Shown: piece after piece, positions 15,990 to 25,163 of the stretch
Numbering within the stretch: position 1 is the first letter of the stretch
Layout: each line of letters opens with the position of its first letter
From: Eubacteriales bacterium
GTDB taxonomy: Bacteria; Bacillota; Clostridia; Oscillospirales; CAG-382
Direction of reading: 5' to 3'
DNA length: 64,000 nt
NCBI GenBank assembly: GCA_028702135.1
Contig: JAQVPJ010000001.1
Coordinates: 1 to 64,000, forward strand
Translations under genes and position numbers: made by a program
The notes under the pieces: generated by a model
Seen by the model: the letters and a program-made list of their open reading frames with translations, nothing else
What the model was told of the DNA's origin: nothing
Databases searched by the model: none

Positions 15990-17213
15990 TTATCCCTTGA
16001 TTTTTTTCTGATATTCCTCAGCAGCTTTTTCGGTTTTGTTGTCACCATACCTGTAAAATTTCTTATTCTTCAGTTCGTTGGGCAGATATTGTTGCTTTAC
16101 ATATGAATTGGAGAAATTATGAGGATAAAGATACCCTTCTTTTGCACCCGGAGAGTGATTGTCTTTAAGATGGTCAGGCACCTCACCCCCGCTATTCGCC
16201 ATTATCTCCTCCGCAGCGAAATAAGCGCTGAACGCAGAGTTGGATTTCGGAGAGGTTGCAAGCAGTATTGTCGCCTGTGCAAGCGGAATCTTTGCCTCCG
16301 GAAGGCCGACCTGAATCGCCGCATCCACACAGGATTTTACAATCGTGATTGCCATCGGATAAGCAAGCCCTATGTCCTCGCACGCTATTATTAGCAGACG
16401 CCGGCAAGCGGATATTAAGTCGCCCCCTTCAAGTATCCTTGCAAGGTAATAAATAGAGGCATTTTCATCCGATCCGCGAATAGATTTCTGAAAAGCGGAT
16501 AATAAATCATAATGCTCGTTACCGTCGCGGTCAAAACGCATCCCGGAACGCTGTGTAAGCTCACGCGCAAGGGGTACGGACAAATCCTTTTCACTTGCAT
16601 AATAGACATTCTCAAGCGCGCTCACCGCTTTTCGTGCATCCCCTCCGCAGGCATATGCTATCGCAAGCAGAACCTCGTCGGAACAATGTTTTGCTCCGCC
16701 CATATCGCCGTTTAGAATATCGAACGCACGTCTTAAAACGGGCATAATCTCCATGGGCTCAACAGGATTGAACTCAAATACGGTCGAGCGTGAAAGCAGA
16801 GCACCGTATATAGTAAAATATGGGTTCTCTGTGGTGGAGCATATCAGCGTAACACGCCCGTCCTCGACATATTCAAGCAGCGATTGCTGCTGTTTTTTAT
16901 TAAAGTATTGTATTTCATCAATATAAAGCAGTATTCCATCGCTGCCTATCAGGGTTTCGGACTGCCCGAGAATATCCCTCACATCACTCAATGACGCAAC
17001 TGTAGCATTGATACGATAAAAGAGCTTGTTACACCTTTTTGCCACTATATCGGCGACGGTAGTTTTGCCCGTTCCGGGAGGTCCGTGAAAAACAAGCGAG
17101 GGCAGATGACCGCTCTCGATTATTCTACGGAAAGGCGCACCTGCAGAAAGCAGGTGTTTTTGACCTGCCATATCGTCAAAGCTCTTTGGTCTTACTCTGT
17201 CGGCAAGTGGCAT
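15990..17213 (-). CDS. rarA: Replication-associated recombination protein A (RarA/MgsA)
   Basis: RarA is a AAA+ ATPase related to clamp loaders that acts at stalled replication forks. The 407-aa sequence has LADRVRPKSFDDMAGQ, Walker A GPPGTGKT, Walker B LLYIDEIQYF, sensor 1 ICSTTENPYF and the C-terminal tetramerisation domain (ICEDIGLAYP and the YLYPHNF block). Its ATG overlaps the plsY stop by one base (TAATG), so translation is coupled. Length is typical. Confidence 0.95.
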   Translation of the reverse strand: MPLADRVRPKSFDDMAGQKHLLSAGAPFRRIIESGHLPSLVFHGPPGTGKTTVADIVAKRCNKLFYRINATVASLSDVRDILGQSETLIGSDGILLYIDEIQYFNKKQQQSLLEYVEDGRVTLICSTTENPYFTIYGALLSRSTVFEFNPVEPMEIMPVLRRAFDILNGDMGGAKHCSDEVLLAIAYACGGDARKAVSALENVYYASEKDLSVPLARELTQRSGMRFDRDGNEHYDLLSAFQKSIRGSDENASIYYLARILEGGDLISACRRLLIIACEDIGLAYPMAITIVKSCVDAAIQVGLPEAKIPLAQATILLATSPKSNSAFSAYFAAEEIMANSGGEVPDHLKDNHSPGAKEGYLYPHNFSNSYVKQQYLPNELKNKKFYRYGDNKTEKAAEEYQKKIKG

Positions 17214-17938
17214 TATTTTTTCCTCTGTCTTTTATTGTTTTCTTTTTTGCTCTGGCTTTCTTTGTGCTCTGTTTTGTCCTTTTCCTCTGAATTATCCTCT
17301 GTCTGAGGCTTTTTTTTAAAGGAAAAACGGCTCTCCTGGTTGTTTAATATACGCTCTATATTCTTTCGATGCATGACAAATAACAACAAACATATAAACA
17401 CAGCAAAAATCAGGGAAGGAGGCGACGGCGGCTTTCCGTAATTTACAATAGACTTGTAATATACAAGCGCCGGATAAACAAACCCCGCCATAATTGAGCC
17501 GAGTGAAATGTATCGGAATATCAGTACTACCAATGCGAAAACTGCAAACAGCAAAAGGAACATCAACGGGTCTAATATAAGTACCATTGTTGCGGTGGTC
17601 AGAACACCCTTTCCGCCCCGAAAACGATAATATACAGGCAGAATATGCCCGATTATACAGAAGGTTCCTGCGATATATGCACCGTTTTCTCCAAGTAAAA
17701 GCAAACCTATAACTACCGAAATTACCTGTTTTAACACATCCCCCGCAAGAGTATATGCCGCTCCTTTTTTTCCGTAAATGCGGTACATATTTGTCAATCC
17801 TGCGTTTCCGCTGCCGTAATTCCGTATATCATCATGATACATATATTTACTCACAATAATGGAAAAATTCAAGCTGCCCAAAAGATAGGGAAACACTATA
17901 CAGGCAATAACACAAAGCGAATATAAGAAAGAGTTCAA
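17213..17938 (-). CDS. plsY: Glycerol-3-phosphate acyltransferase PlsY
   Basis: PlsY transfers an acyl group from acyl-phosphate to glycerol-3-phosphate, the first step of phospholipid synthesis in many Gram-positives. The family motifs are visible: YLLGSLNFSIIVSK, GSGNAGLTNMYRIYG and HILPVYYRFRGGKGVLT, with five or so transmembrane segments. The protein is 241 aa, longer than the usual ~200 because of a charged C-terminal tail rich in Lys/Glu. It begins with TTG, supported by AAAGGAGGG 7 bases upstream. It lies between der and rarA. Confidence 0.95.
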   Translation of the reverse strand: MNSFLYSLCVIACIVFPYLLGSLNFSIIVSKYMYHDDIRNYGSGNAGLTNMYRIYGKKGAAYTLAGDVLKQVISVVIGLLLLGENGAYIAGTFCIIGHILPVYYRFRGGKGVLTTATMVLILDPLMFLLLFAVFALVVLIFRYISLGSIMAGFVYPALVYYKSIVNYGKPPSPPSLIFAVFICLLLFVMHRKNIERILNNQESRFSFKKKPQTEDNSEEKDKTEHKESQSKKENNKRQRKK

Positions 17939-17973
17939 TTAGGAGCCCTCCTTTATTGAATTTTATTTTAGGT

Positions 17974-19305
17974 TTATATTTCAGAGGTTTCTCCTCTTTG
18001 CTTGATAACCATTTTAATAGGAGTACCCTCATATCCGAACGCTTTTCTTATGCAATTCTCAATATACCGCTGATATGAGAAATGGAAAAGCTCAACACTG
18101 TTGCAGAAAAGCACAAAGTTGGGAGGTCTTATTCCGGTTTGAGTCATATAATATATTTTTAGCCTTCTTCCCTTGTTGGAAGGCGGCTGAACTCTTGCGG
18201 TAATATCCGACAGCAAATCGTTTAATAATCCGGTTGTAACGCGCAACGACGCTTTAGAATAACAATTATTTATCAGTTCAAAAAGCTTATCCACACGCTG
18301 TCCCGTTTTTGCAGAAATGAATATGATGGGAGCGTATGTCATATAGGAGAGAGCAGTCTGAATCTTCTTGGTAAACTCATTAACCGTATCGTTATCCTTG
18401 CTGATAAGATCCCATTTGTTCACCACGATAATGCTTGCTTTGCCTGCATTATGTGCGAGCCCCGCGATATGTTCGTCCTGCGACGTTATACCCTCGTTGG
18501 CATCTATCATTATAAGGCATACATCAGCGCGTTCTATCGCCATATTTGCACGAATGACGCTGTACTTCTCTATATTGTCCTCCATTTTTGCATTTCTTCT
18601 GATTCCTGCGGTATCTATAAAAACATATCTTCCGTATTCGTTTTCTATCCTAGAATCTACCGCATCTCTCGTCGTGCCGGGAATGTCGCTGACTATAACT
18701 CTTTCTTCTCCCATTATCCTGTTAATTAAAGAGCTTTTGCCTGCGTTAGGCTTGCCGATAACGGCAACCCCGATAGATTCATCCTCCACCGCTTCTCCGT
18801 CGTCTTCCGGCAACATGGATACTGCTATATCAAGAATATCTCCGCTACCCGTGCCATGCAGAGAGGAAACGGCTACAGGATCGTCAAATCCCAGCTCATA
18901 GAACTCATAAAACTCAGACGGAAGCTCGCCGATGGTATCGACCTTGTTTACCGCAAGTATAATATTCTTGCCGGATTTTTTAAGCATAGCGGCTATATCC
19001 CTGTCCGCTGCCGTTACCCCGGTATGAAGCTCGCACATAAATACGATTACGTCCGCTATATCAATAGCTATCTGTGCCTGTGCCCGCATCTGCTTTAAGA
19101 GAATATTGTCGGTCACCGGCTCAATGCCGCCCGTGTCGATAACTAAAAGCTCCCTGCCGTTCCACTCGGTTTCGTAATAAACCCTATCTCTCGTAACGCC
19201 CGGGGTATCGTCAACTATGGAAATCCTCGAGCCGGTAATTTTGTTGAAGAATGTGCTTTTTCCTACATTCGGTCTCCCGACTATGGCTATAATTCCCTTG
19301 CTCAT
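17974..19305 (-). CDS. der: Ribosome biogenesis GTPase Der (EngA)
   Basis: Der is an essential 50S-assembly factor with two consecutive GTPase domains. The 443-aa protein shows GRPNVGKSTFFN and DTGGIEP in the first domain, GKPNAGKSSLIN and DTAGIRR with NKWD in the second, and a C-terminal KH-like domain. Its ATG overlaps the stop of the upstream DUF512 gene (ATGA) and it is followed by plsY. Confidence 0.98.
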   Translation of the reverse strand: MSKGIIAIVGRPNVGKSTFFNKITGSRISIVDDTPGVTRDRVYYETEWNGRELLVIDTGGIEPVTDNILLKQMRAQAQIAIDIADVIVFMCELHTGVTAADRDIAAMLKKSGKNIILAVNKVDTIGELPSEFYEFYELGFDDPVAVSSLHGTGSGDILDIAVSMLPEDDGEAVEDESIGVAVIGKPNAGKSSLINRIMGEERVIVSDIPGTTRDAVDSRIENEYGRYVFIDTAGIRRNAKMEDNIEKYSVIRANMAIERADVCLIMIDANEGITSQDEHIAGLAHNAGKASIIVVNKWDLISKDNDTVNEFTKKIQTALSYMTYAPIIFISAKTGQRVDKLFELINNCYSKASLRVTTGLLNDLLSDITARVQPPSNKGRRLKIYYMTQTGIRPPNFVLFCNSVELFHFSYQRYIENCIRKAFGYEGTPIKMVIKQRGETSEI

Positions 19306-20615
19306 TCGGTATCTCCTTCACTTTGTCCGGTAATTTTTTTTGCAAAATCCGCTCCGTCCTTTTCGGTTACAATCACCTTTGTATTCAACGCTTTTTCTAT
19401 ATCCGTAACACTCGTGTCATCCAAGAACAGCTCCCTGTCATAACGGAGCATATTGCAGGGCAGTAAGATTATATCGCTTTTTTCTTCCCCTTTTAGCTGA
19501 GCAATAATATCCCCGCCGACAACAAGACCGCTTACAGAGATATGTCCCCCGAAAAAATTGTTTTTTATGCTCCTGACTTTGACTTTAAGCTCGGGAAATT
19601 TACTTTTAGCTGCGTCTACCAGAGAGCATATATGCGAATATGCAGCTTCTCCTGTTACCGCTGTTATTCTTTTATTATATCCGCAATTGTCAATTTTTTC
19701 AAGTGCATACATAAATTCTTCAAAATGGGAACGAAGCATTCCTACGCCGTTTTCAATCTGAGGATAATCCTCATAATCTTTTTCGGGAGGTATCGCTCTT
19801 TCCGCTACAAGATAAAATTCATCCGCAGCGTATACAAGCCGAATACCCCTTTCGAGCAACGTTTTTTCCCCGAACCTATCTATAATATCTATAACTTGAC
19901 CCGCGGTCTCCTTATCATACGGTTTGATTTCGAACAACCCTTTTCGGTGACCGGTTAACCCGCAGGGGACGACGGCAATGCTCATTATATGCTCAAAGGA
20001 TGTAAGGTATTCAAGAGAACGCTCAAGTTCGGTGCCGTCGTTTATATCACGGCATAAAACAATCTGAGTGTTTATGGCTATACCACCCTCGTCAAACCGC
20101 TTTAAATATTTAAGGCATTCCCCTGCAAAGCGGTTGCGCATCATCTTAACCCGCAATTCGGGATTCGTGGTGTGAACCGAGATATTCACGGGCATTATTC
20201 GCATTTTGATGATGCGTTCGACATCACTTTCACTGAGATTGGTAAGTGTTACATAGTTTCCCTGCAGAAAAGAAAGCCGTTCATCGTCGTCTTTAAAGTA
20301 AACAGCCTCCCGCATACCGGGCGGGTTCTGGTCTATAAAGCAAAAAACGCAGTTGTTTCTGCAACGCTTCTTTTCGTCCATAAGATAACTTGAAAATTCC
20401 AGCCCGATGTCGTCATATTCGGACTTTTTTATATATTTGACTGATTTTTTCTCCCCACGAAGCAACAGTATTTCGAGCTCCCTTTCGGCAGTGTAAAAGC
20501 GGTAATCCAATACATCGTTTACATCACTGCCGTTAACTCTGATAATGAAGTCCCCTGCTTTTATTCCGGCTTTTTTGGCAATTGAACCGCTAACAACAGA
20601 TATTATTTTTACCAA
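19302..20615 (-). CDS. DUF512 family protein with PDZ and radical-SAM-like domains
   Basis: A 437-aa protein: an N-terminal PDZ-like domain (about residues 5-60, SIAKKAGIKAGDFIIRVNG), then a Cys cluster RCRNNCVFCFIDQ that fits a radical-SAM 4Fe-4S site, then the C-terminal DUF512 domain. The family is conserved next to der in Clostridia; the substrate is unknown. The start is TTG with GGAGGTG 5 bases upstream. It overlaps der by four bases, so it is likely co-translated with it and may act in ribosome or RNA maturation, which is inference. Confidence 0.88.
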   Translation of the reverse strand: MVKIISVVSGSIAKKAGIKAGDFIIRVNGSDVNDVLDYRFYTAERELEILLLRGEKKSVKYIKKSEYDDIGLEFSSYLMDEKKRCRNNCVFCFIDQNPPGMREAVYFKDDDERLSFLQGNYVTLTNLSESDVERIIKMRIMPVNISVHTTNPELRVKMMRNRFAGECLKYLKRFDEGGIAINTQIVLCRDINDGTELERSLEYLTSFEHIMSIAVVPCGLTGHRKGLFEIKPYDKETAGQVIDIIDRFGEKTLLERGIRLVYAADEFYLVAERAIPPEKDYEDYPQIENGVGMLRSHFEEFMYALEKIDNCGYNKRITAVTGEAAYSHICSLVDAAKSKFPELKVKVRSIKNNFFGGHISVSGLVVGGDIIAQLKGEEKSDIILLPCNMLRYDRELFLDDTSVTDIEKALNTKVIVTEKDGADFAKKITGQSEGDTE

Positions 20616-20652
20616 TTTTACACCTCCGCTAAACCTGATATGGAAATAACTG

Positions 20653-20690
20653 AAAAAAAAGCGTGTCGCTCATAATATCAAGCAACCCGC
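20653..20690 (-). terminator. Terminator after rpmF
   Basis: On the minus strand GCGGGTTGCT pairs with AGCGACACGC (one mismatch, one G-U) around a 10-base loop, followed by eight T residues. It ends the DUF177-rpmF transcript just before the DUF512-der operon. Confidence 0.82.
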
Positions 20691-20705
20691 TGTTTTTCAA
20701 CCGTT

Positions 20706-20897
20706 TTACGCTTCTTTTTCTTTTATTTTGAGCACTTCTTTTCCAGCATAGGAACCGCATTTACTGCAAACTCTGTGGTTAAGATTATACTCGCCGCACT
20801 TAGGGCACTTGGTCATTCCGGGAAGCTCAAGTTTCCATACTGAAGAGCGTCTTGAGTTCTTTCTGGCGTGTGATGTTTTTCTTTTTGGCACTGCCAT
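20706..20897 (-). CDS. rpmF: 50S ribosomal protein L32
   Basis: A 63-aa L32 starting [18 protein letters not shown] and carrying a zinc ribbon with CPKC and CSKC pairs, so it is the zinc-containing form. The track opens at an upstream TTG (20903), but the ATG at 20897 has AAGGAGGTG at proper distance and gives the conserved N-terminus. It follows the DUF177 gene by about 33 bases, the classic yceD-rpmF pairing. Confidence 0.97.
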   Translation of the reverse strand: MAVPKRKTSHARKNSRRSSVWKLELPGMTKCPKCGEYNLNHRVCSKCGSYAGKEVLKIKEKEA

Positions 20898-20930
20898 TTC
20901 CAAACACCTCCTTATTTTTATAAAAAATTA

Positions 20931-21419
20931 TTACTTGTCAAAATATTTGGACAAAACCGCAAGTCTCGGATCGATTTCCTTGTCGTCGCAGGAGCATCGC
21001 GACTCATTGAGGTTGCATCCGCACTTGGAGCAAAGTCCCAGGCATTCCTGGCTGCAAAGAAACCTTGACGGCATCTCAAGCAGCATACTGCTTTCTACGA
21101 ATTCTGATATGTCGAACATTCCGTCTTCAATTAGAATAAACTCGTCGTTATCACTATTCTCAAGATTATCCGTAATTTTCTGCTCTATGTCAAAGGATAA
21201 TTCCGTATTGAAAACACAGTTACATCTCCCGCAAACTACCTGTGACGTTAGAACAATTTTTGCCGTCAGGAGAATATAACCCGAAAAGTTTATTATCTCA
21301 CCGGTCGCATCGACCGTTCCGCTCTTTATGTCCGTCGATAATCCGACGGCGTCCTGTCGAAGCGAAAATGGCATACTTTTAATAGAACCGGCTAATAAAT
21401 CGTGCAAATCAAGTGTCAC
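20931..21419 (-). CDS. DUF177 (YceD-type) protein with Cys clusters
   Basis: A 162-aa protein of the DUF177/YceD family, conserved upstream of rpmF and linked in the literature to 23S rRNA metabolism. The middle has the VVCGRCN motif and the C-terminus a Cys-rich segment (CSQECLGLCSKCGCN), suggesting metal binding. It starts at GTG with AGGTG 8 bases upstream. A perfect sigma-A promoter lies just ahead. Confidence 0.9.
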   Translation of the reverse strand: MTLDLHDLLAGSIKSMPFSLRQDAVGLSTDIKSGTVDATGEIINFSGYILLTAKIVLTSQVVCGRCNCVFNTELSFDIEQKITDNLENSDNDEFILIEDGMFDISEFVESSMLLEMPSRFLCSQECLGLCSKCGCNLNESRCSCDDKEIDPRLAVLSKYFDK

Positions 21420-21452
21420 AGAGATTCACCTATCCTCTATGCAGTATTTTTC

Positions 21453-21481
21453 ATTATATATATTTTTGTGTATATTGTCAA
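21453..21481 (-). promoter_or_regulatory. Promoter of DUF177-rpmF
   Basis: On the minus strand TTGACA, 17 bases, TATAAT: a perfect consensus promoter with a start near 21446, giving a leader of about 27 bases. Confidence 0.85.
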
Positions 21482-21573
21482 TATCTTTTTTTAAATATCA
21501 CTTGAGTCTAAAAATAAATACTATCTTATATTATACTTTTTCCAGAAAAAAATCAATTATTATTTATTTTTCA

Positions 21574-21602
21574 TTGAAATGGTTCAAATTTTATGTTAGT
21601 AT
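21574..21602 (+). promoter_or_regulatory. Promoter of the small membrane protein / GH10-like operon
   Basis: TTGAAA and TAGTAT are separated by 17 bases. The start would be near 21609, ahead of the 12-codon leader ORF and the small membrane protein. Confidence 0.65.
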
Positions 21603-21630
21603 AAAAGTGTTTTGAGGTGTTATAATAAGC

Positions 21631-21669
21631 ATGAAGAAACAATCTCGAAAGGAATGCTGTATAACATGA
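21631..21669 (+). CDS. Possible 12-codon leader ORF
   Basis: ATG at 21631 opens MKKQSRKECCIT and ends at TGA 21667-21669, which overlaps the ATG at 21666 of the next gene (ATGA). GAGGTG lies 11 bases upstream. The overlap and ribosome-binding site suggest translational coupling, but such a short frame may be chance. Confidence 0.3.
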   Translation: MKKQSRKECCIT

Positions 21670-21851
21670 TGAAAATGATGAAATCCAGAAGATCCGCCAT
21701 GATGATGTCTAATATTGCGGGTATGATAACCGGATTGATGCTCGGTTTTGTAGGAGCTTGTTTTTTGCACAAAGTCAGGAAAAACCAGAAAAGCTTGAAG
21801 AACAGGGCTAAAAAGGCTTTTAAAACAATAGAAAACACTATTTCTCTGTAA
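21666..21851 (+). CDS. Small single-pass membrane protein
   Basis: A 61-aa protein, very rich in Met and Lys at the N-terminus (MMKMMKSRRSAMMMSN), then one transmembrane segment (IAGMITGLMLGFVGACFL) and a basic tail (VRKNQKSLKNRAKKAFKTIE). It looks like the small YtxH-like membrane proteins, without certainty. The track begins at TTG 21612; I prefer the ATG at 21666, which has AAAGGA 12 bases upstream and overlaps the leader ORF stop. It lies 36 bases ahead of the GH10-like gene and likely shares its transcript. Confidence 0.6.
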   Translation: MMKMMKSRRSAMMMSNIAGMITGLMLGFVGACFLHKVRKNQKSLKNRAKKAFKTIENTISL

Positions 21852-21887
21852 GACATTCGTCTTACAGTCGTCATTCGGAAGGTACAT

Positions 21888-23408
21888 ATGGAGAAAAATT
21901 ACAGAATATCACATTTCAACGGACCGCGGGAGACAGATGAACTTGTTATTTATATTAACAAGCCTTCGACGGGAACCGGGGTGTGGGGTGTCGAGGCGGT
22001 TGTCGAAAACGGGATAGTCAGCTCTGTCGGCGGGAACGATAAAAAAATTCCCGAAGGTGATTTCGTCATATCCGGACATGGTAAAGCTGCCCTTTTTATA
22101 AAAAACAATATTACGGAAGGCACAAAGGTGCGTGTTGACAGAGAGAACCTTGTTTTATACGTTAACGAGGATGACGACACAAGAAAGTTCAACTTCGGCA
22201 GAAAAATCGAGGAGATTAAAAAGCGTTCAGAAAAATCGGGTATAAACTCGGATAAACTGATAGAGGAAATAGAGTGCGCTTATTCTACCGGCGAGTATGA
22301 CAAATGCAAGCGGCTTCTTGAAGAAGCGTATTATATTACAAGCACTACGAAAAAGGGAGAGATTCGCGGTATCTGGCACAGACCGCTTGAACGCAGTGCG
22401 GAAGAAATAGACGCCTGTGTCAGAAGGCTCGGCAATGCCGGGTTTAACCTGCTGCTTATTGAAACTATTTATGACGGGTTTTCGATCGGAAAACGCTGCA
22501 GCTATATGCCTTTGAGAAAAGACCTTGCCGACAATGACTTTGATATGATAGACGAATATATCAAAGCGTGCAGGAAATATAGAATAAAGATACACGCCTG
22601 GGTCGAGGACTTTTTTGTGGGCTCTGAACACCTTAAAACATCCGATAGCTGCGGATCCCCTGTAATAGACGAGCATCCGGAATGGGCTGCAAGAAAAAAG
22701 GACGGCACAATATATATGCATTCCGAGCCGGGTTTCATTTATCTTAATGCTGCTCTGCCTGAGGTAAGGGGATTTTTGAATGATATGTACCGCGAAATGC
22801 TTGACGAATACGGCTTTGATGGAATTCAACTCGATTATATACGTTATCCCGTCACAACCTCAGTTGACGAAAGCGTCGGATTTGATGAATATTCGGTAAA
22901 AGCATTTTTTGATTCGAGCGGAATTGACATCAGAACAGTTGGTTCCACCGATTGTATGGAATGGGATAAATTTGTTCACTGGTGTGCCGAAAATGTTACC
23001 ATATTTGTGAAAATGATGTACGACCTCATACGGGAATATAAAAACAATGGCAGGGAGTTGGTTTTATCTACCGCCGTTTTTGGTGATCCGGAGGCGGCAA
23101 TAAAACTTAAAAGTCAGGATTGGCGGCTCTGGTGTAAAAAAGGCTGGCTGGACTGGATATTCCCTATGGCGTACCTGAGTGATGCCGGTGATGTTTATAA
23201 AGAAGTAAAATATATGGTGGACAATTATAGGAATGTGCCAAACATTTCGGGTATTGCTCCGATGTACAACAAGCTCAATGTTATAGAATCCACAAAGCAG
23301 GTGGAGGCATGCCGCGACGCGGGCGCAAGCGGAGTCGCCTTTTTTGCAGCTCATAACCTGACCGACGAACAGATTGATAAGTTGAAAACAGGTGTTTTCA
23401 GGGAATGA
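21888..23408 (+). CDS. GH10-like (GHL10/DUF187, YngK-type) hydrolase without signal peptide
   Basis: A 506-aa protein. Residues about 1-110 form a beta domain (VISGHGKAALFIKNNI), then a helical linker, then a TIM-barrel domain beginning GIWHRPLERSAEEIDACV with the signature YGFDGIQLDYIRYP, typical of the glycosyl-hydrolase-like GHL10 family. Known relatives are mostly secreted and act on cell-wall glycans, but this one has no signal peptide, so it is predicted cytoplasmic. Its stop overlaps the trmK start (ATGA). Substrate unknown. Confidence 0.82.
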   Translation: MEKNYRISHFNGPRETDELVIYINKPSTGTGVWGVEAVVENGIVSSVGGNDKKIPEGDFVISGHGKAALFIKNNITEGTKVRVDRENLVLYVNEDDDTRKFNFGRKIEEIKKRSEKSGINSDKLIEEIECAYSTGEYDKCKRLLEEAYYITSTTKKGEIRGIWHRPLERSAEEIDACVRRLGNAGFNLLLIETIYDGFSIGKRCSYMPLRKDLADNDFDMIDEYIKACRKYRIKIHAWVEDFFVGSEHLKTSDSCGSPVIDEHPEWAARKKDGTIYMHSEPGFIYLNAALPEVRGFLNDMYREMLDEYGFDGIQLDYIRYPVTTSVDESVGFDEYSVKAFFDSSGIDIRTVGSTDCMEWDKFVHWCAENVTIFVKMMYDLIREYKNNGRELVLSTAVFGDPEAAIKLKSQDWRLWCKKGWLDWIFPMAYLSDAGDVYKEVKYMVDNYRNVPNISGIAPMYNKLNVIESTKQVEACRDAGASGVAFFAAHNLTDEQIDKLKTGVFRE

Positions 23409-24073
23409 TTTCGCTTGATGCAAGACTTAAATGCATCTATGATGCGGTCGGATATTGCGATTGCATTGCAGATATCGGAAGCGACCACGCACGGCTTCTG
23501 ATAGCTCTTATGCAATCAAAACGCATAAAACGTGCTATTGCCTGCGATATAAACGAAGGGCCACTGGAGCGCAGCAGAAAAAACGCAGCGGCACATAACA
23601 TAACGGAGATAGAATTTTACCTTTCTGACGGTTTTGATTCAATATTGCATTGCAGTTTCGACAAGGCCTCTATATGCGGGATGGGTGGAATACTGATCTC
23701 CGAAATAATAAGGAGAGGTGGAGAAAAAGCACACTGCGGGTTGATTTTGCAACCCATGACTGCTCACAGCGAGTTGCGTGCTTTTTTATGGAACAACGGA
23801 TATAGTATCAGCTGCGAATCCTTTGCCGTTGAATCAGGCAAGCCTTATGTGGTTATTTCGGCACATTATTCTGGGATAAAAGAGAGCTACCGTTATTCCG
23901 ATTTGTATCTTGGAAAAATAAGACCGGAAACACCGGAATTCAAAGCATACTGCAAAAAGGTATCAGCACAGGCAAGGATGAGGTTAAAAGGTGCGATGCT
24001 GACCGGAGGTATGACAAAAAACCTTTCGGAGTTGATTGAGCAGTGCAGGTATTATACTGATATAATAATTTAA
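23405..24073 (+). CDS. trmK: tRNA (adenine(22)-N(1))-methyltransferase TrmK
   Basis: TrmK makes m1A22 in bacterial tRNAs. The 222-aa protein starts SLDARLKCIYDAV, has the SAM site IADIGSDHARL, the CDINEGPL segment, the ICGMGG motif and the LQPMTAHSELRAFL block, all typical of TrmK. The C-terminal coiled helical part is present. It overlaps the upstream hydrolase gene by four bases and is followed by a glycosyltransferase gene. Confidence 0.95.
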   Translation: MISLDARLKCIYDAVGYCDCIADIGSDHARLLIALMQSKRIKRAIACDINEGPLERSRKNAAAHNITEIEFYLSDGFDSILHCSFDKASICGMGGILISEIIRRGGEKAHCGLILQPMTAHSELRAFLWNNGYSISCESFAVESGKPYVVISAHYSGIKESYRYSDLYLGKIRPETPEFKAYCKKVSAQARMRLKGAMLTGGMTKNLSELIEQCRYYTDIII

Positions 24074-24112
24074 ATACATAAAAAAGGGTTTGATAATACG
24101 AAGAATATAGTT

Positions 24113-25144
24113 TTGATTCCCGCATATAATCCCGATGATAAGCTAATTGAACTTATCCGTTCCTTGCAAAATGCAACCGGTATTGATGAGATTATTGTAA
24201 TCAACGACGGGAGCGCGGAAAAGTGCACGCCTGTGTTTTCTGAGATAAGCGAAAAGGTTACCCTGCTTACTCATACCGAGAACAGAGGCAAGGGTGCTGC
24301 TATTAAGACTGCTCTTGAATTTATATTTAAGTCAAATGATGAGCTTTGCGGAATTGTCACTGTTGACGCAGACGGGCAGCACAGCCCGGAGGACGCGCTG
24401 AAGCTGTTACATATTTTACCCGAAAAACCCGATTCTTTGTTTCTCGGTGTAAGAACTTTTTCTGCGGATATCCCCTGGAGATCACGCTGGGGTAACAAAA
24501 TAACCCGGTTTATATTCCGCATACTCAGTGGCGCAAAGGTTTCGGACACTCAAACGGGCTTAAGAGCGTTCACCTCTCTACTCATACCCTTTCTGCTCGA
24601 TGTCAGCGGCGACAGGTATGAATACGAGATGAATATGCTCGCCGCAGCCGCAAAGAAAAAAATCCCCTTATTGGAGATTCCAATCGCAACAATATATATG
24701 GACAAGCAGAACTCCGCTTCGCATTACCGTGTTGTAAAGGATTCAATGCGCATATACGGAAGCCTTTTTCTATATGCCGGAGCGTCTTTTTTGAGCTTTT
24801 TAGTCGATTTCGCATTCTTCAACCTTTTCGCATGGATTCTCGGTTTTTGGGATATCGATAATATATCCGTAATTTCGAACATCGCAGCAAGAATAATAAG
24901 CGCATCCTTCAATTATTACCTTAACAGTACCTATGTATTTAACAGCAGCCGAAAGCTGAATAACGCGATACAGTATTTCCTGCTCGCCGGAGTTATACTC
25001 TTTTTCAACACCGCAATCGTTCATTTATTTGATATTTACACGGATATACCGCGTAGCATATATAAAATATTCACCGAAATTATCCTGTTTACTGCAAGCT
25101 ATTTTGTTCAGAAGGTTTTAATTTTCAAGGTGGAAAAGCATTGA
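24113..25144 (+). CDS. Glycosyltransferase family 2 fused to GtrA-like membrane domain
   Basis: The N-terminal 210 residues are a GT2 domain (IPAYNPD, VINDGSAE, TVDADGQH, SDTQTGLRAF), similar to dolichol-phosphate-sugar synthases. The C-terminal 120 residues have four hydrophobic segments typical of GtrA flippase-like proteins. Such fusions transfer a sugar to a polyprenyl phosphate and help to move it across the membrane. The frame opens at TTG 24113, but this cuts the first beta strand; reading upstream gives ACG-AAG-AAT-ATA-GTT, i.e. xKNIVLIPAYN, with AAAGGG 9 bases ahead of the ACG at 24098. The true start may be that non-standard codon. Next to a phosphodiester-glycosidase-like gene. Confidence 0.85.
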   Translation: MIPAYNPDDKLIELIRSLQNATGIDEIIVINDGSAEKCTPVFSEISEKVTLLTHTENRGKGAAIKTALEFIFKSNDELCGIVTVDADGQHSPEDALKLLHILPEKPDSLFLGVRTFSADIPWRSRWGNKITRFIFRILSGAKVSDTQTGLRAFTSLLIPFLLDVSGDRYEYEMNMLAAAAKKKIPLLEIPIATIYMDKQNSASHYRVVKDSMRIYGSLFLYAGASFLSFLVDFAFFNLFAWILGFWDIDNISVISNIAARIISASFNYYLNSTYVFNSSRKLNNAIQYFLLAGVILFFNTAIVHLFDIYTDIPRSIYKIFTEIILFTASYFVQKVLIFKVEKH

Positions 25145-25163
25145 ATTTCAGGGAGCTTGTCAA

